The notes below the pieces were generated by a model, which saw only the letters and a list, made by a program, of their open reading frames with translations, did not search any database and was not told the DNA's origin. The translations under genes were made by a program, and so were the position numbers. Positions 13,278 through 20,832 of a DNA stretch of 29,876 nucleotides are shown in pieces. Numbering within the stretch: the stretch's first letter is position 1; each line of letters starts with the position of its first letter. Source of the DNA: an uncultured Alcaligenaceae bacterium (GTDB taxonomy: Bacteria; Pseudomonadota; Gammaproteobacteria; Burkholderiales; Burkholderiaceae_B); contig CALEQZ010000005.1 in the NCBI GenBank assembly GCA_937908115.1, positions 1 to 29,876 on the forward strand, written 5' to 3'.

Positions 13278-15124
13278 GGCTCGCTCCTTGCCGCAGTGGC
13301 GACCGGCGTATCCTGCCGCACGTCCTCGTCGTCGATGCCGCCCAGGTACGCCTCCAGGACGGCCGGGTTGTTCTGCACCTCGGCGGGCGCGCCCTCGGCC
13401 AGCTTGGTACCAAAGTCCATGACCACCAGGTGGTCCGTCAAGCGCATGACGAAGTCCATGTCGTGTTCGACCAGCAGGATGCTCATTCCCTCGGCGCGCA
13501 ACTGCGACAGGACCTGTGCGAGCGCCTGCTTTTCCTTGTAGCGCAGGCCGGCGGCCGGCTCATCGAGCAACAGCAGCACCGGGTCGGCCGCCAGCGCCCG
13601 GGCGATTTCAAGGATGCGCTGCTGCCCCAGGGCCAGGTTGCCGGCCTGCTCGTACAGATAGTCGCCCAGGCCCACGCGTTGCAGCTGGCGAGCGGCTTCG
13701 TGCAGCAATTGCGCCTCGCGCGCACGGTCCAGCCGCAGCGCACCACTAGCCACGCTGACGTCCGAGCGCAGGTGCGCGCCCAATGCGACGTTTTCCAGCA
13801 CGGACATGCCGGGCAGCAGCTGCACGTGCTGGAAGGTGCGCCCCACCCCGCGCTTGGCGATCTCGCGCGCCGGCAGCGCGTCGATGCGCTCACCAAGGAA
13901 CGTGACGCTGCCACGCGTGGCCCGCAGCACGCCGGTGATCAGGTTGAAGGTCGTGCTCTTGCCCGCGCCGTTGGGCCCGATCAGCCCCATGATTTCGCCG
14001 GCCCGCACGGTAAAGCCGATGTCGTTGACCGCGACCAGCCCGCCGAACTCCTTGCGCACGCCTTCGACGTGCAGCACCACGTCGCCCGCAGCCGGCCGGG
14101 TGCGCTGCGCAAGCGCCGGCGCTTCGGGCGGCGGCGCGGCGCGGCGCGCGCCCGCGCCGCCGTCACCCAGGCGCCCCCACCAGCCCGAGACGATGGGCCA
14201 CAAACCGTCACGCGCGTATTGCAGCACGATGACCAGCAGCACGCCGAAGACGATCATCTCGAAGTTGGCGCTGGTATCGAGCAGCTTGGGCACGATGTTC
14301 TGGATCTGGTCCTTGAGCACCAGAATGACCGACGAGCCCAGCACCGCGCCCCAGACGTGCGAGGCGCCGCCGACTACGGCCATGAACAGGTACTCGATGC
14401 CGTAATTCAACCCAAACGGACTGGGGCTGACCGCCCGCTGCATGTGCGCATAGAGCCAGCCCGAGACGCACGCCAGCAGCGCCGCATATACGAAGATGAT
14501 GACCTTGTAGCGGGCGGTGTCCACGCCAAAGGATTCGGCCATGCCCGACCCGCTCTTTAACGCCCGGATCGCCCGGCCGGGGCGCGAATACAGCAGGTTG
14601 TGGGTCGCCCACATCGCGGCCAGCACCAACGCCCAGATCAGGTAATACATGCGGCGGCCGCCAGCCAGTGACAGCCCGAAGAACTCGAGTGGCACGATGC
14701 CAGCAATGCCGTCGTGCTTGCCCAGCCAGTCCAGGTTGCCGAACAGGTAGAACAGCGACAGCCCCCAGGCGATGGTCCCCAGCGGCAGGTAGTGGCCCGA
14801 CAGGCGCAGCGTGATGGCCCCGAGCGCATAGGCGACCAGCGCGGTGACCGCCAGTCCGGCCAGCAGCGCCAGCCACGGGGACCATGCCGCATGGGTGGTC
14901 AGCCAGGCGGTCGCGTACGCGCCGATGCCGACGAAGGCGGCCTGGCCGAACGACGTCAAGCCACCGACGCCGGTCAACAGCACCAGCCCCAATACCACCA
15001 GGCTGGCCAAGCCGATGTAATTGAGCTGGGTGATCCAGAATTCCGGCGTGGCCGGCACCAGAGGCAACACGACCAGCGCGATCAAGAAGAGGGCAAGAGG
15101 CAGGCGGTTTTTCATGGCGCTCAT
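13274..15124 (-). CDS. Fused HAAT permease-ATPase (LivM-LivG in one chain)
   Basis: A 616-residue natural fusion. Residues 1 to about 305 are a LivM-type permease with TGVGGLTSFGQAAF, LRLSGHYLPLGTIA and ALKSGSGMAESFGVD marks. A Gly/Ala/Pro-rich linker follows (about 306-347), and then a complete LivG-type ATPase. Its Walker A is GPNGAGKST (K389), its signature is LALGQQRILEIARAL, and its Walker B is LLLLDEPAAGL. The start at 15124 overlaps the LivH stop as ATGA; an ATG at 15115 is an alternative with an AGGA nine bases upstream. One frame runs throughout with no break, so the fusion is not a sequencing artefact in appearance. Such LivMG fusions are known in proteobacteria. Fusion fixes permease and ATPase at 1:1. 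Confidence 0.92.
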   Translation of the reverse strand: MSAMKNRLPLALFLIALVVLPLVPATPEFWITQLNYIGLASLVVLGLVLLTGVGGLTSFGQAAFVGIGAYATAWLTTHAAWSPWLALLAGLAVTALVAYALGAITLRLSGHYLPLGTIAWGLSLFYLFGNLDWLGKHDGIAGIVPLEFFGLSLAGGRRMYYLIWALVLAAMWATHNLLYSRPGRAIRALKSGSGMAESFGVDTARYKVIIFVYAALLACVSGWLYAHMQRAVSPSPFGLNYGIEYLFMAVVGGASHVWGAVLGSSVILVLKDQIQNIVPKLLDTSANFEMIVFGVLLVIVLQYARDGLWPIVSGWWGRLGDGGAGARRAAPPPEAPALAQRTRPAAGDVVLHVEGVRKEFGGLVAVNDIGFTVRAGEIMGLIGPNGAGKSTTFNLITGVLRATRGSVTFLGERIDALPAREIAKRGVGRTFQHVQLLPGMSVLENVALGAHLRSDVSVASGALRLDRAREAQLLHEAARQLQRVGLGDYLYEQAGNLALGQQRILEIARALAADPVLLLLDEPAAGLRYKEKQALAQVLSQLRAEGMSILLVEHDMDFVMRLTDHLVVMDFGTKLAEGAPAEVQNNPAVLEAYLGGIDDEDVRQDTPVATAARSEP

Positions 15125-16158
15125 TCCTCGTCTTCCACATGATGGCTGCCGAACGAGCGCCACAGCAGCACAGGGATGATGAGGGTGAACACGATCACTT
15201 CCTTGTAGGCGCTGGCCCAGAAGGAAGCAAAGGCTTCCATGATGCCCACCAGCAATGCGCCGGCGGCGGCCACCGGATAGCTGACCAGGCCGCCGATGAT
15301 CGCGCCGACGAAACCCTTGAGCCCGATCAGGAAGCCCGTGTCGTAATAGATGGTGGTGACTGGGGCGATCAGCATGCCCGATAACGCGCCGATCAGCGCG
15401 GCCAGCGTGAAGGTCAGGCTGCCCGACATGCTGGTGCTAATGCCCACCAGGCGCGCCCCACGCCGGTTGACCGCCGTGGCACGCAGCGCACGCCCGTACA
15501 GCGTGCGCCCGAAAAACAGCCAAAGCGCAAGGATCAGCGCGGCGCACGTACCCACCACGAACAGGCTTTGCATCGACCAGGTCGCCGCCCCCAGGTTGAC
15601 CTGGCCCTCGACGAAGGCCGGCGTGCGCCAGCCCTCGGCCCCGAAAAAGACCAAGGCCAGCCCCATCAGGGCGAAATGCACGGCCACCGATACGATCAGC
15701 AGCACCAGCACCGAAGCCTCGGCAAGCGGCTGGTAGGCGATCCGGTAGAGCATCGCGCCCAGGGGAACGACCAGCACCAGGGTCAGCAGCACGTTGGTCC
15801 ACAACGACGTGTCCGGGCCGATCACGCTTGGTACGAGCCAGAGCAGCGCCAGCGGCAAAGCCAGGTTGATGAGCGCCGTGCGCGGCAGCGTGCGCCAGGT
15901 GCCGCTGCGCACCGCGCGCACGCACTCCATGGCAAATACCAGCCCCCCCCCGATGACCAGCAGCCAGATCGTGCCGGGCAGCCGGCCATTGACCAGCATC
16001 GCCAGGGTCAACGCGCCAAACGCGACGAATTCGCCCTGCGGGATGAAGATGACCCGCGTGACTGCGAACACCAGGACCAGCGCCAGTCCCAGCAGCGCGT
16101 AGATGGCGCCGTTGACGATCCCGTCCTGCAGCAGGATCAGCGCGATTGTGAAATCCAT
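15121..16158 (-). CDS. HAAT-family ABC transporter permease (LivH-like, long form)
   Basis: Inner-membrane permease of 345 residues, about 50 longer than the first LivH in the window. It begins LLQDGIVNGAIYALLGLALVLVFAVTR with the usual first helix. The region around residues 70-115 carries an additional hydrophobic and basic segment (SGTWRTLPRTALINLALP) that explains the extra length. The family segment RRGARLVGIS near residue 235 is the ATPase contact loop. The C-terminus ends in acidic HHVEDEE. It lies 150 bp after the binding-protein gene, separated by two strong hairpins, and overlaps the next gene. The ribosome binding site is weak (AAAGGG about 11 bases upstream). Confidence 0.9.
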   Translation of the reverse strand: MDFTIALILLQDGIVNGAIYALLGLALVLVFAVTRVIFIPQGEFVAFGALTLAMLVNGRLPGTIWLLVIGGGLVFAMECVRAVRSGTWRTLPRTALINLALPLALLWLVPSVIGPDTSLWTNVLLTLVLVVPLGAMLYRIAYQPLAEASVLVLLIVSVAVHFALMGLALVFFGAEGWRTPAFVEGQVNLGAATWSMQSLFVVGTCAALILALWLFFGRTLYGRALRATAVNRRGARLVGISTSMSGSLTFTLAALIGALSGMLIAPVTTIYYDTGFLIGLKGFVGAIIGGLVSYPVAAAGALLVGIMEAFASFWASAYKEVIVFTLIIPVLLWRSFGSHHVEDEE

Positions 16159-16235
16159 CAGACAACTACCCTTTATGCCTCATCTCGCCGGACCCGGCCG
16201 GCGCACCCGCCCGTGCGACGCCGTGCAGGACGGCC

Positions 16236-16291
16236 GCCGGCCCGGAGGCCGGCGCACGCGGCGCCCCGGACAGGCCGGTGGCGGCCTGTCC
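16236..16291 (-). promoter_or_regulatory. Two tandem hairpins between binding-protein and permease genes
   Basis: A perfect 10-bp stem (16268-16277 with 16282-16291, loop GTGG) and a perfect 7-bp stem (16236-16242 with 16247-16253, loop CGGA) lie between the receptor stop and the LivH start. Neither is followed by a T run on the minus strand, so they are not standard intrinsic terminators. The position fits an RNA-stabilising or attenuating element that raises receptor output over permease output, as known in mal-type operons. GGCCGGCGCAC also occurs twice in this spacer (16196-16206 and 16247-16257). Confidence 0.5.
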
Positions 16292-16308
16292 CGCCGGCGG
16301 GGATGCTA

Positions 16309-17478
16309 TCAGAGGTCGGGCTGATACACCCACTTGCCGTTTTCGACCTTGACCATGACGCGCGAACGCTCGTCGAAACCGGCGTGGTCGGTGGGACTCA
16401 TGTTGAACACACCCTGCGAGGCCGGGAGATCCTTGATGTTTTCGAGGGCATCGCGCAGGGCGGCGCGGAACTCCGGCGTGCCGGGCTTGGCGCCGGTCTT
16501 GAGCGCCTCGGGTACGGCCGCCAAGATCAGCTGGCCGGCATCCCACATATGGCCACCGAAGGTGTTGGTCGAGCCGGGACCGTGCGCCTTTTCGTAAGCC
16601 TCGGTGTACGCGAGCGCGGATTTCTTGACCGGATTGCTGTCAGGCAGCTGCGAGGCCACGAGCAGCGGGCCGGCCGGCAGGTACATGCCGTCGCAGTCCT
16701 TGCCGCAGACGCGCAACACGTCGTTGTTGGCCGCGCCGTGCGTCTGGTAGATGATGCCTTGGTAGCCCCGGTTCTTCAGTTCTTTTTGCGGCAGCGCCGA
16801 CGGCGTGCCCGCGCCAGCGATCAGGATGGCATCCGGCTTGGCCGCCAGCAGCTTGAGCACCTGGCCGGTGACGCTGGTGTCGGTGCGCGAGTATTTCTCG
16901 ACCGCGGTGATGGTGATGCCCTTGGCCTTGGCCGCCTGCTCGATCTCGCCCAGCCACCCATCGCCGTAGGCGTCGGCAAAACCGATGAAGCCCAGCGTCT
17001 TGACCTTTTGCTTGACCATGGCGTCGGCCAACGCGCCGGCCATGAGCTGGTCGTTTTGCGGCGTCTTGAAAACCCAGCGGCGCTTCTCGTCCACGGGGGT
17101 GACGATCTTGACGCTGGCAGCCACGCTGATCATGGGCACCTTGGCCTCGGCGGCCACGTCCACCATCGCCAGCGAGCCCGGAGTGACCGAGGTGCCGACG
17201 ACCACGTCGACCTTGTCTTCGGTGACCAGCTTGCGCGTGTTGCGCACCGCCTGGGTGGTGTCAGTGGCGTCGTCCAGGACGATGTACTCGATCTTCTGGC
17301 CTGCCACCTCGGTGGGCAGCAGCGCCACGGTGTTGCGTTCCGGAATACCCAGCGATGCGGCCGGCCCGGTGCTGGCCACGGTGATGCCCACCTTGACCTG
17401 GGCGCCCGCGGCAAGCGGCAGGGCCAGCGCAACGGCGGCGGCCAGCAAGGTTCGGCACAGCGGCGTGCGACGAATCAT
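16309..17478 (-). CDS. HAAT-family periplasmic substrate-binding protein
   Basis: Receptor of the second importer, 389 residues. The signal peptide spans about residues 1-26 (MIRRTPLCRTLL, hydrophobic core, then AAGA before Gln). The mature protein starts VKVGITVASTGPAASLG, a Peripla_BP_6 hallmark, and continues with VLDDATDTTQAVRNTRKLVTEDKVD and VVGTSVTPGSLA. A GAGGAGA ribosome binding site (minus strand, 17484-17490) and an AT-rich promoter lie upstream, so this is the first gene of the operon receptor, LivH, LivMG, LivF. It differs clearly from the first receptor (2539-3750), so the two importers probably have different ligands. The ligand is unknown. Confidence 0.93.
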   Translation of the reverse strand: MIRRTPLCRTLLAAAVALALPLAAGAQVKVGITVASTGPAASLGIPERNTVALLPTEVAGQKIEYIVLDDATDTTQAVRNTRKLVTEDKVDVVVGTSVTPGSLAMVDVAAEAKVPMISVAASVKIVTPVDEKRRWVFKTPQNDQLMAGALADAMVKQKVKTLGFIGFADAYGDGWLGEIEQAAKAKGITITAVEKYSRTDTSVTGQVLKLLAAKPDAILIAGAGTPSALPQKELKNRGYQGIIYQTHGAANNDVLRVCGKDCDGMYLPAGPLLVASQLPDSNPVKKSALAYTEAYEKAHGPGSTNTFGGHMWDAGQLILAAVPEALKTGAKPGTPEFRAALRDALENIKDLPASQGVFNMSPTDHAGFDERSRVMVKVENGKWVYQPDL

Positions 17479-17533
17479 GGTTGTCTCCTCGTTAAGGCAT
17501 GTCGTGGCGAGACGTCACGCCTACTTGGTTGAA

Positions 17534-17563
17534 GTTATACAAAAAAAATAATTATATGAGCAA
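17534..17563 (-). promoter_or_regulatory. Candidate promoter of the second HAAT operon in an AT-rich island
   Basis: On the minus strand TTGCTC (complement of 17558-17563) and TATAAC (complement of 17534-17539) are separated by 18 bp that include an eight-base T run. A second TATAAT (complement of 17551-17556) overlaps the spacer. The receptor start codon is about 55 nt downstream. The local composition is strikingly AT-rich in a GC-rich genome, as expected of a strong or supercoiling-sensitive promoter. Confidence 0.55.
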
Positions 17564-17834
17564 AAGCGTATCAAATTGCGGGCGGCTCGTCTGTCGAGGA
17601 TTCCCCTATGTACGGGCGCCTTGCGCGCCCTGGCGCGCGGCGCCTGCCCATGGCGGCCAAATTCTGCAAGCCGGCCGATCGCGCCGTCTGTTGGGGCTAA
17701 CCCTGGGCATAAACTCGATTAACATGTCCGGGAAACGGCCGCCCGCACACCGGCGGGCCAGGCCGCCCGATGCGCGGCCGTTGCGACGACGCCCGCCCTT
17801 TCGTGATCCATCGCGCCGCGAGCGCCCGACCACC
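17564..17834. other. Gene-free stretch upstream of msrB
   Basis: No supported gene lies between the receptor promoter and msrB. An open frame from 17499 runs through in the msrB frame, but it has no family resemblance and is only a 5' extension. The ATAAAC and GATTAA stretches near 17709-17720 may belong to the msrB promoter, but I cannot place convincing -35 and -10 boxes. Confidence 0.5.
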
Positions 17835-18242
<408 letters not shown>

Positions 18243-18321
18243 CCTGGCGCCAGCCGGGAAACGGTCCTTTGCCGGCGGCGCCGCATGGCGCCTTCGGACA
18301 GCCTTTCGCAAGACATCCGAC

Positions 18322-18900
18322 GTGAAGAAGTTTTTATTCGACCTCTTTCCCCTGATCCTGTTCTTCGTGGCTTACCGCTACGCGGACATCTATGTCGCCA
18401 CGGGCGCGGCGATGGTCGCGGGCGTGGCCCAGATTGCCTGGCTACGCCTGCGGCGCAAGCCGATAGAAACCATGCACTGGGTCAACCTGGGGGTCATCGT
18501 CGTTTTCGGCGGCGCGACGCTGCTGCTGCACGACGACACCTTCATCAAATGGAAGCCGACGGTGCTGTACTGGCTGTTCGGCGGGGCGCTGCTGGGCGCG
18601 CGCCTGCTGGCTGGCCGCAACCTGATGCGCAGGCTGCTCGAAGGCCAGATCAGCTTGCCCGACGCCGTGTGGGATCGCCTCAATGCCAGCTGGGCGGCAT
18701 TTTTCCTTGCCGCCGGGGCGCTCAACCTCTATGTCGCCTTTTCCGGGCACTTCGACGAAGCCCAGTGGGTGAACTTCAAGGTGTTCGGGCTGATGGGCCT
18801 GCTGCTGGTGTTCGTGGTAGTGCAATCGTTGTGGCTGGGCCGCCACATCCAGTCCGCCGGCCAGCCGCGGGCCCAAGACCGTCCTGCGCAGAAACCATGA
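18322..18900 (+). CDS. yciB: Septation protein A / YciB, inner-membrane-spanning protein
   Basis: Integral inner-membrane protein of 192 residues linked to septation and envelope maintenance (ispZ/yciB family). The GTG at 18322 is chosen because the family begins MKKFLFDLFPLILFF and the codon sits exactly there; upstream sequence in this frame belongs to the msrB region. Around five to six hydrophobic segments are visible, with the family motifs MHWVNLGVIVVFGGATLLLHD, FIKWKPTVLYWLF, WAAFFLAAGALNLYVAF and WVNFKVFG. The C-terminus is hydrophilic. Its TGA overlaps the ATG of the bolA-like gene, so the two are coupled. The ribosome binding site is weak. Confidence 0.93.
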   Translation: MKKFLFDLFPLILFFVAYRYADIYVATGAAMVAGVAQIAWLRLRRKPIETMHWVNLGVIVVFGGATLLLHDDTFIKWKPTVLYWLFGGALLGARLLAGRNLMRRLLEGQISLPDAVWDRLNASWAAFFLAAGALNLYVAFSGHFDEAQWVNFKVFGLMGLLLVFVVVQSLWLGRHIQSAGQPRAQDRPAQKP

Positions 18901-19199
18901 CCAGGCCGCACGACCCTCCCCCGCCAGCACCGGACCGGATCGCGCTGATCCGCCAGCGGCTGGCCGCGCTGTCGCCCCAGGTCTTGGAGATCGAAGACGA
19001 GTCGCACCTTCACGCCGGCCACGCGGGCGCGGCCGGCGGCGCCGGCCATTACCGCGTGCGCATCGTCGCCGATTGCTTCGCCGGCATGCCTGCGGTGGCG
19101 CGCCATAGGCTGGTGTATCATCAGTTGCAGGATCTCATCCCAGGTTCAATACACGCCCTGGCCATCGACGCTCAGGCGCCCCAAAGAGGAAATCCATGA
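18897..19199 (+). CDS. BolA-family protein
   Basis: Small cytoplasmic protein of 100 residues. The core matches the BolA fold: DRIALIRQRLAAL helix, LEIEDESHLHAGHAG (the conserved S-H-x-H loop), HYRVRIVADCFAGM, then RHRLVYHQLQDL and IHALAIDAQAP at the end. BolA proteins bind monothiol glutaredoxins and help with Fe-S delivery and stress morphology. The start overlaps the yciB stop (ATGA at 18897-18900), and its own TGA overlaps the ATG of the PPIase gene (19196). The N-terminus is Pro-rich. The family call is firm; whether it is BolA or an IbaG/YrbA type is open. Confidence 0.92.
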   Translation: MTRPHDPPPPAPDRIALIRQRLAALSPQVLEIEDESHLHAGHAGAAGGAGHYRVRIVADCFAGMPAVARHRLVYHQLQDLIPGSIHALAIDAQAPQRGNP

Positions 19200-19972
19200 A
19201 AAAACTCGTCATGCTGGCGGCTGCCTGCGCTGTCGCCGCTCCTGCCTTCGCCCAGAACGTGGCGACCGTGGACGGCACCCCCATCACGCAACAAGCCGTG
19301 GATCAATTTGTGCAACTGCTGGTCAACCAGGGCGCGACCGATTCCCCGCAGCTGCGCGAACAGGTCAAGCAAGAGCTGATCAACCGCCAGATCTTCGTGC
19401 AGGCCGCCGAGCGCAGTGGCGTGGCCAAGAAGCCCGAGGTCATGACCGAGATCGAGCTCACCCGCCAGGGCATCCTGGTGCGCGCCTTGATGACCGACTT
19501 CCTCGAAAAGCATCCAGTCACCGACAAGCAGGTGACCGAGCACTACCAAAAGCTCAAGAAAGAGCAAGGCAACCGCCAGGAATACAAGGTGCGCCACATC
19601 CTGGTCGAGGACGAAAAAACCGCCAACGACCTGATCGCCCAATTGAACGGCAAGAAGGCCAAATTCGAAGACCTGGCCACCAAGAACTCCAAGGATCCGG
19701 GCAGCGCCCAGCGCGGCGGCGACCTGGGCTGGGCGCCGGCCGAGAACTACGTCGAACCCTTCGCCGCCGCCGTGACCAAGCTGAAGAAGGGTGACGTCAC
19801 CGCCAAGCCCGTGCAGACGCAGTTCGGCTGGCACGTCATCCAGCTCGAGGACGCCCGTCCGGTCGAGTTCCCGCCGCTGGAGCAGGTGCGCCCGCAGATC
19901 GAGGAAATGCTGCGCCAGGAAGCCGTCGCGAACTACCAGCAATCGCTGCGCAGCAAGGCCAAGGTCCAGTAG
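19196..19972 (+). CDS. Periplasmic parvulin-type peptidyl-prolyl isomerase/chaperone (Par27-like)
   Basis: Exported PPIase of 258 residues, about 27 kDa. A signal peptide covers residues 1-19 (APAFA before Gln20). Residues about 25-125 are a SurA/PrsA-type N-terminal chaperone region (VDGTPITQQAVDQFVQ). One parvulin domain spans about 130-220: YKVRHILVEDE, the DPGSAQRGGDLGW motif, PFAAAVTKLKKGD and TQFGWHVIQLED. AGAGGAAA gives a good ribosome binding site. Size and layout match Par27 of Bordetella pertussis, a periplasmic parvulin with PPIase and chaperone activity. I infer orthology from architecture and context and have not aligned them. It is the fourth gene of the msrB string. Confidence 0.92.
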   Translation: MKKLVMLAAACAVAAPAFAQNVATVDGTPITQQAVDQFVQLLVNQGATDSPQLREQVKQELINRQIFVQAAERSGVAKKPEVMTEIELTRQGILVRALMTDFLEKHPVTDKQVTEHYQKLKKEQGNRQEYKVRHILVEDEKTANDLIAQLNGKKAKFEDLATKNSKDPGSAQRGGDLGWAPAENYVEPFAAAVTKLKKGDVTAKPVQTQFGWHVIQLEDARPVEFPPLEQVRPQIEEMLRQEAVANYQQSLRSKAKVQ

Positions 19973-20058
19973 CAGGGTGGCGCGCGCCGAAGCGGATCCA
20001 TCGCGCGGGACGATGGCCTGGTCCTGCGCGCCAAATTGACCCGGCAACGCTTTTCGAG

Positions 20059-20817
20059 ATGTCGACCGACTCTGCCGATCTCGCCTCGCCAGACCCCGGC
20101 CCTTCGCACCGGCCGCAGCGCCGGGATAGGAACTGGGCCGGTTGGTACGCGCAAGGCGACGACTATCTCTTCGAGCAAACCAGCTATGACTTGCGCTCGC
20201 CTGCCCTGCTGGGGTTGGCGGGCTTGGCCGCCTCGCTGGCCGTGGTCGGCTGGCTGCTATGGGACGGGCCGCCCGGCGGCGCCGTGGCCAACGCGCTGTA
20301 CGGCGGGCTGCTCGTCATCAGCGTCGTCGCGCTGATCGGCTGCGCCGTCGCGGCGCGCGCGCTCGTGCAACCAGTGCACCGCACGGCCCGCTTTTCCTGG
20401 AAAGAAAAATCCCTCGTCGTGCGCGACGAGCTGGCGCTGGGCTTCGTCCGCACCCGTACCATCGCGTTGCCGCAAGTCGTGCAGGCCAGGTTGCGCAGCG
20501 AGCGGGCGCTGGCCGCACCGCAGGAGGGATCGGCCGAGCGCGACCACCTCGTCGCCTACCCCGTCTCCCAGGTCGAACTGGAACTGCGCCGCGAACCCGC
20601 CTTTACGCTGACCACGGGCGCGTTGCTGTCGAACGTAGCCGCGCGGCGCTGCGTCGACAACATCAACGAATACCTGCGCAAGCGCCCGCCCGAGCCGGCG
20701 CCGGCCAAGCCCGTCGCGCCTGCCGAGGCCGCCTCCCGGATACGGCCGCTGCCCGCGGCCCCCAAGATAGAAATGCCCGCCGGCTGGAATGCGCACCGGC
20801 CCCGCTCGCGCCGCTAG
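20059..20817 (+). CDS. Unknown two-helix membrane protein with a cytoplasmic C-terminal region
   Basis: I do not recognise a named family. The 252 residues comprise a charged N-terminus with RDRNWAGWYAQGDDYLFEQTSYD, two hydrophobic helices (about 47-68 and 80-103), and a mixed alpha/beta region. That region contains WKEKSLVVRDELALGFVRTRTIALPQVVQARLRSE, reminiscent of bacterial PH-like (YdbS/YokE-type) membrane proteins, though this is only a resemblance. The C-terminus is Pro/Ala-rich (about 210-252) and basic. It follows the PPIase gene by 86 bp on the same strand and ends 15 bp from the convergent ligA stop. Coding potential looks real: a steady frame, two clean helices and typical composition. 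The start has no clear ribosome binding site. Confidence 0.75.
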   Translation: MSTDSADLASPDPGPSHRPQRRDRNWAGWYAQGDDYLFEQTSYDLRSPALLGLAGLAASLAVVGWLLWDGPPGGAVANALYGGLLVISVVALIGCAVAARALVQPVHRTARFSWKEKSLVVRDELALGFVRTRTIALPQVVQARLRSERALAAPQEGSAERDHLVAYPVSQVELELRREPAFTLTTGALLSNVAARRCVDNINEYLRKRPPEPAPAKPVAPAEAASRIRPLPAAPKIEMPAGWNAHRPRSRR

Positions 20818-20832
20818 CGGCGCCCGTCCGGC

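Noticed and set aside
15568..17532. Plus-strand frame of 654 codons opposite LivH and the second receptor
   Set aside because: Its composition is typical of an antisense frame (His, Gln, Arg, Asp-rich) and no domain is visible.
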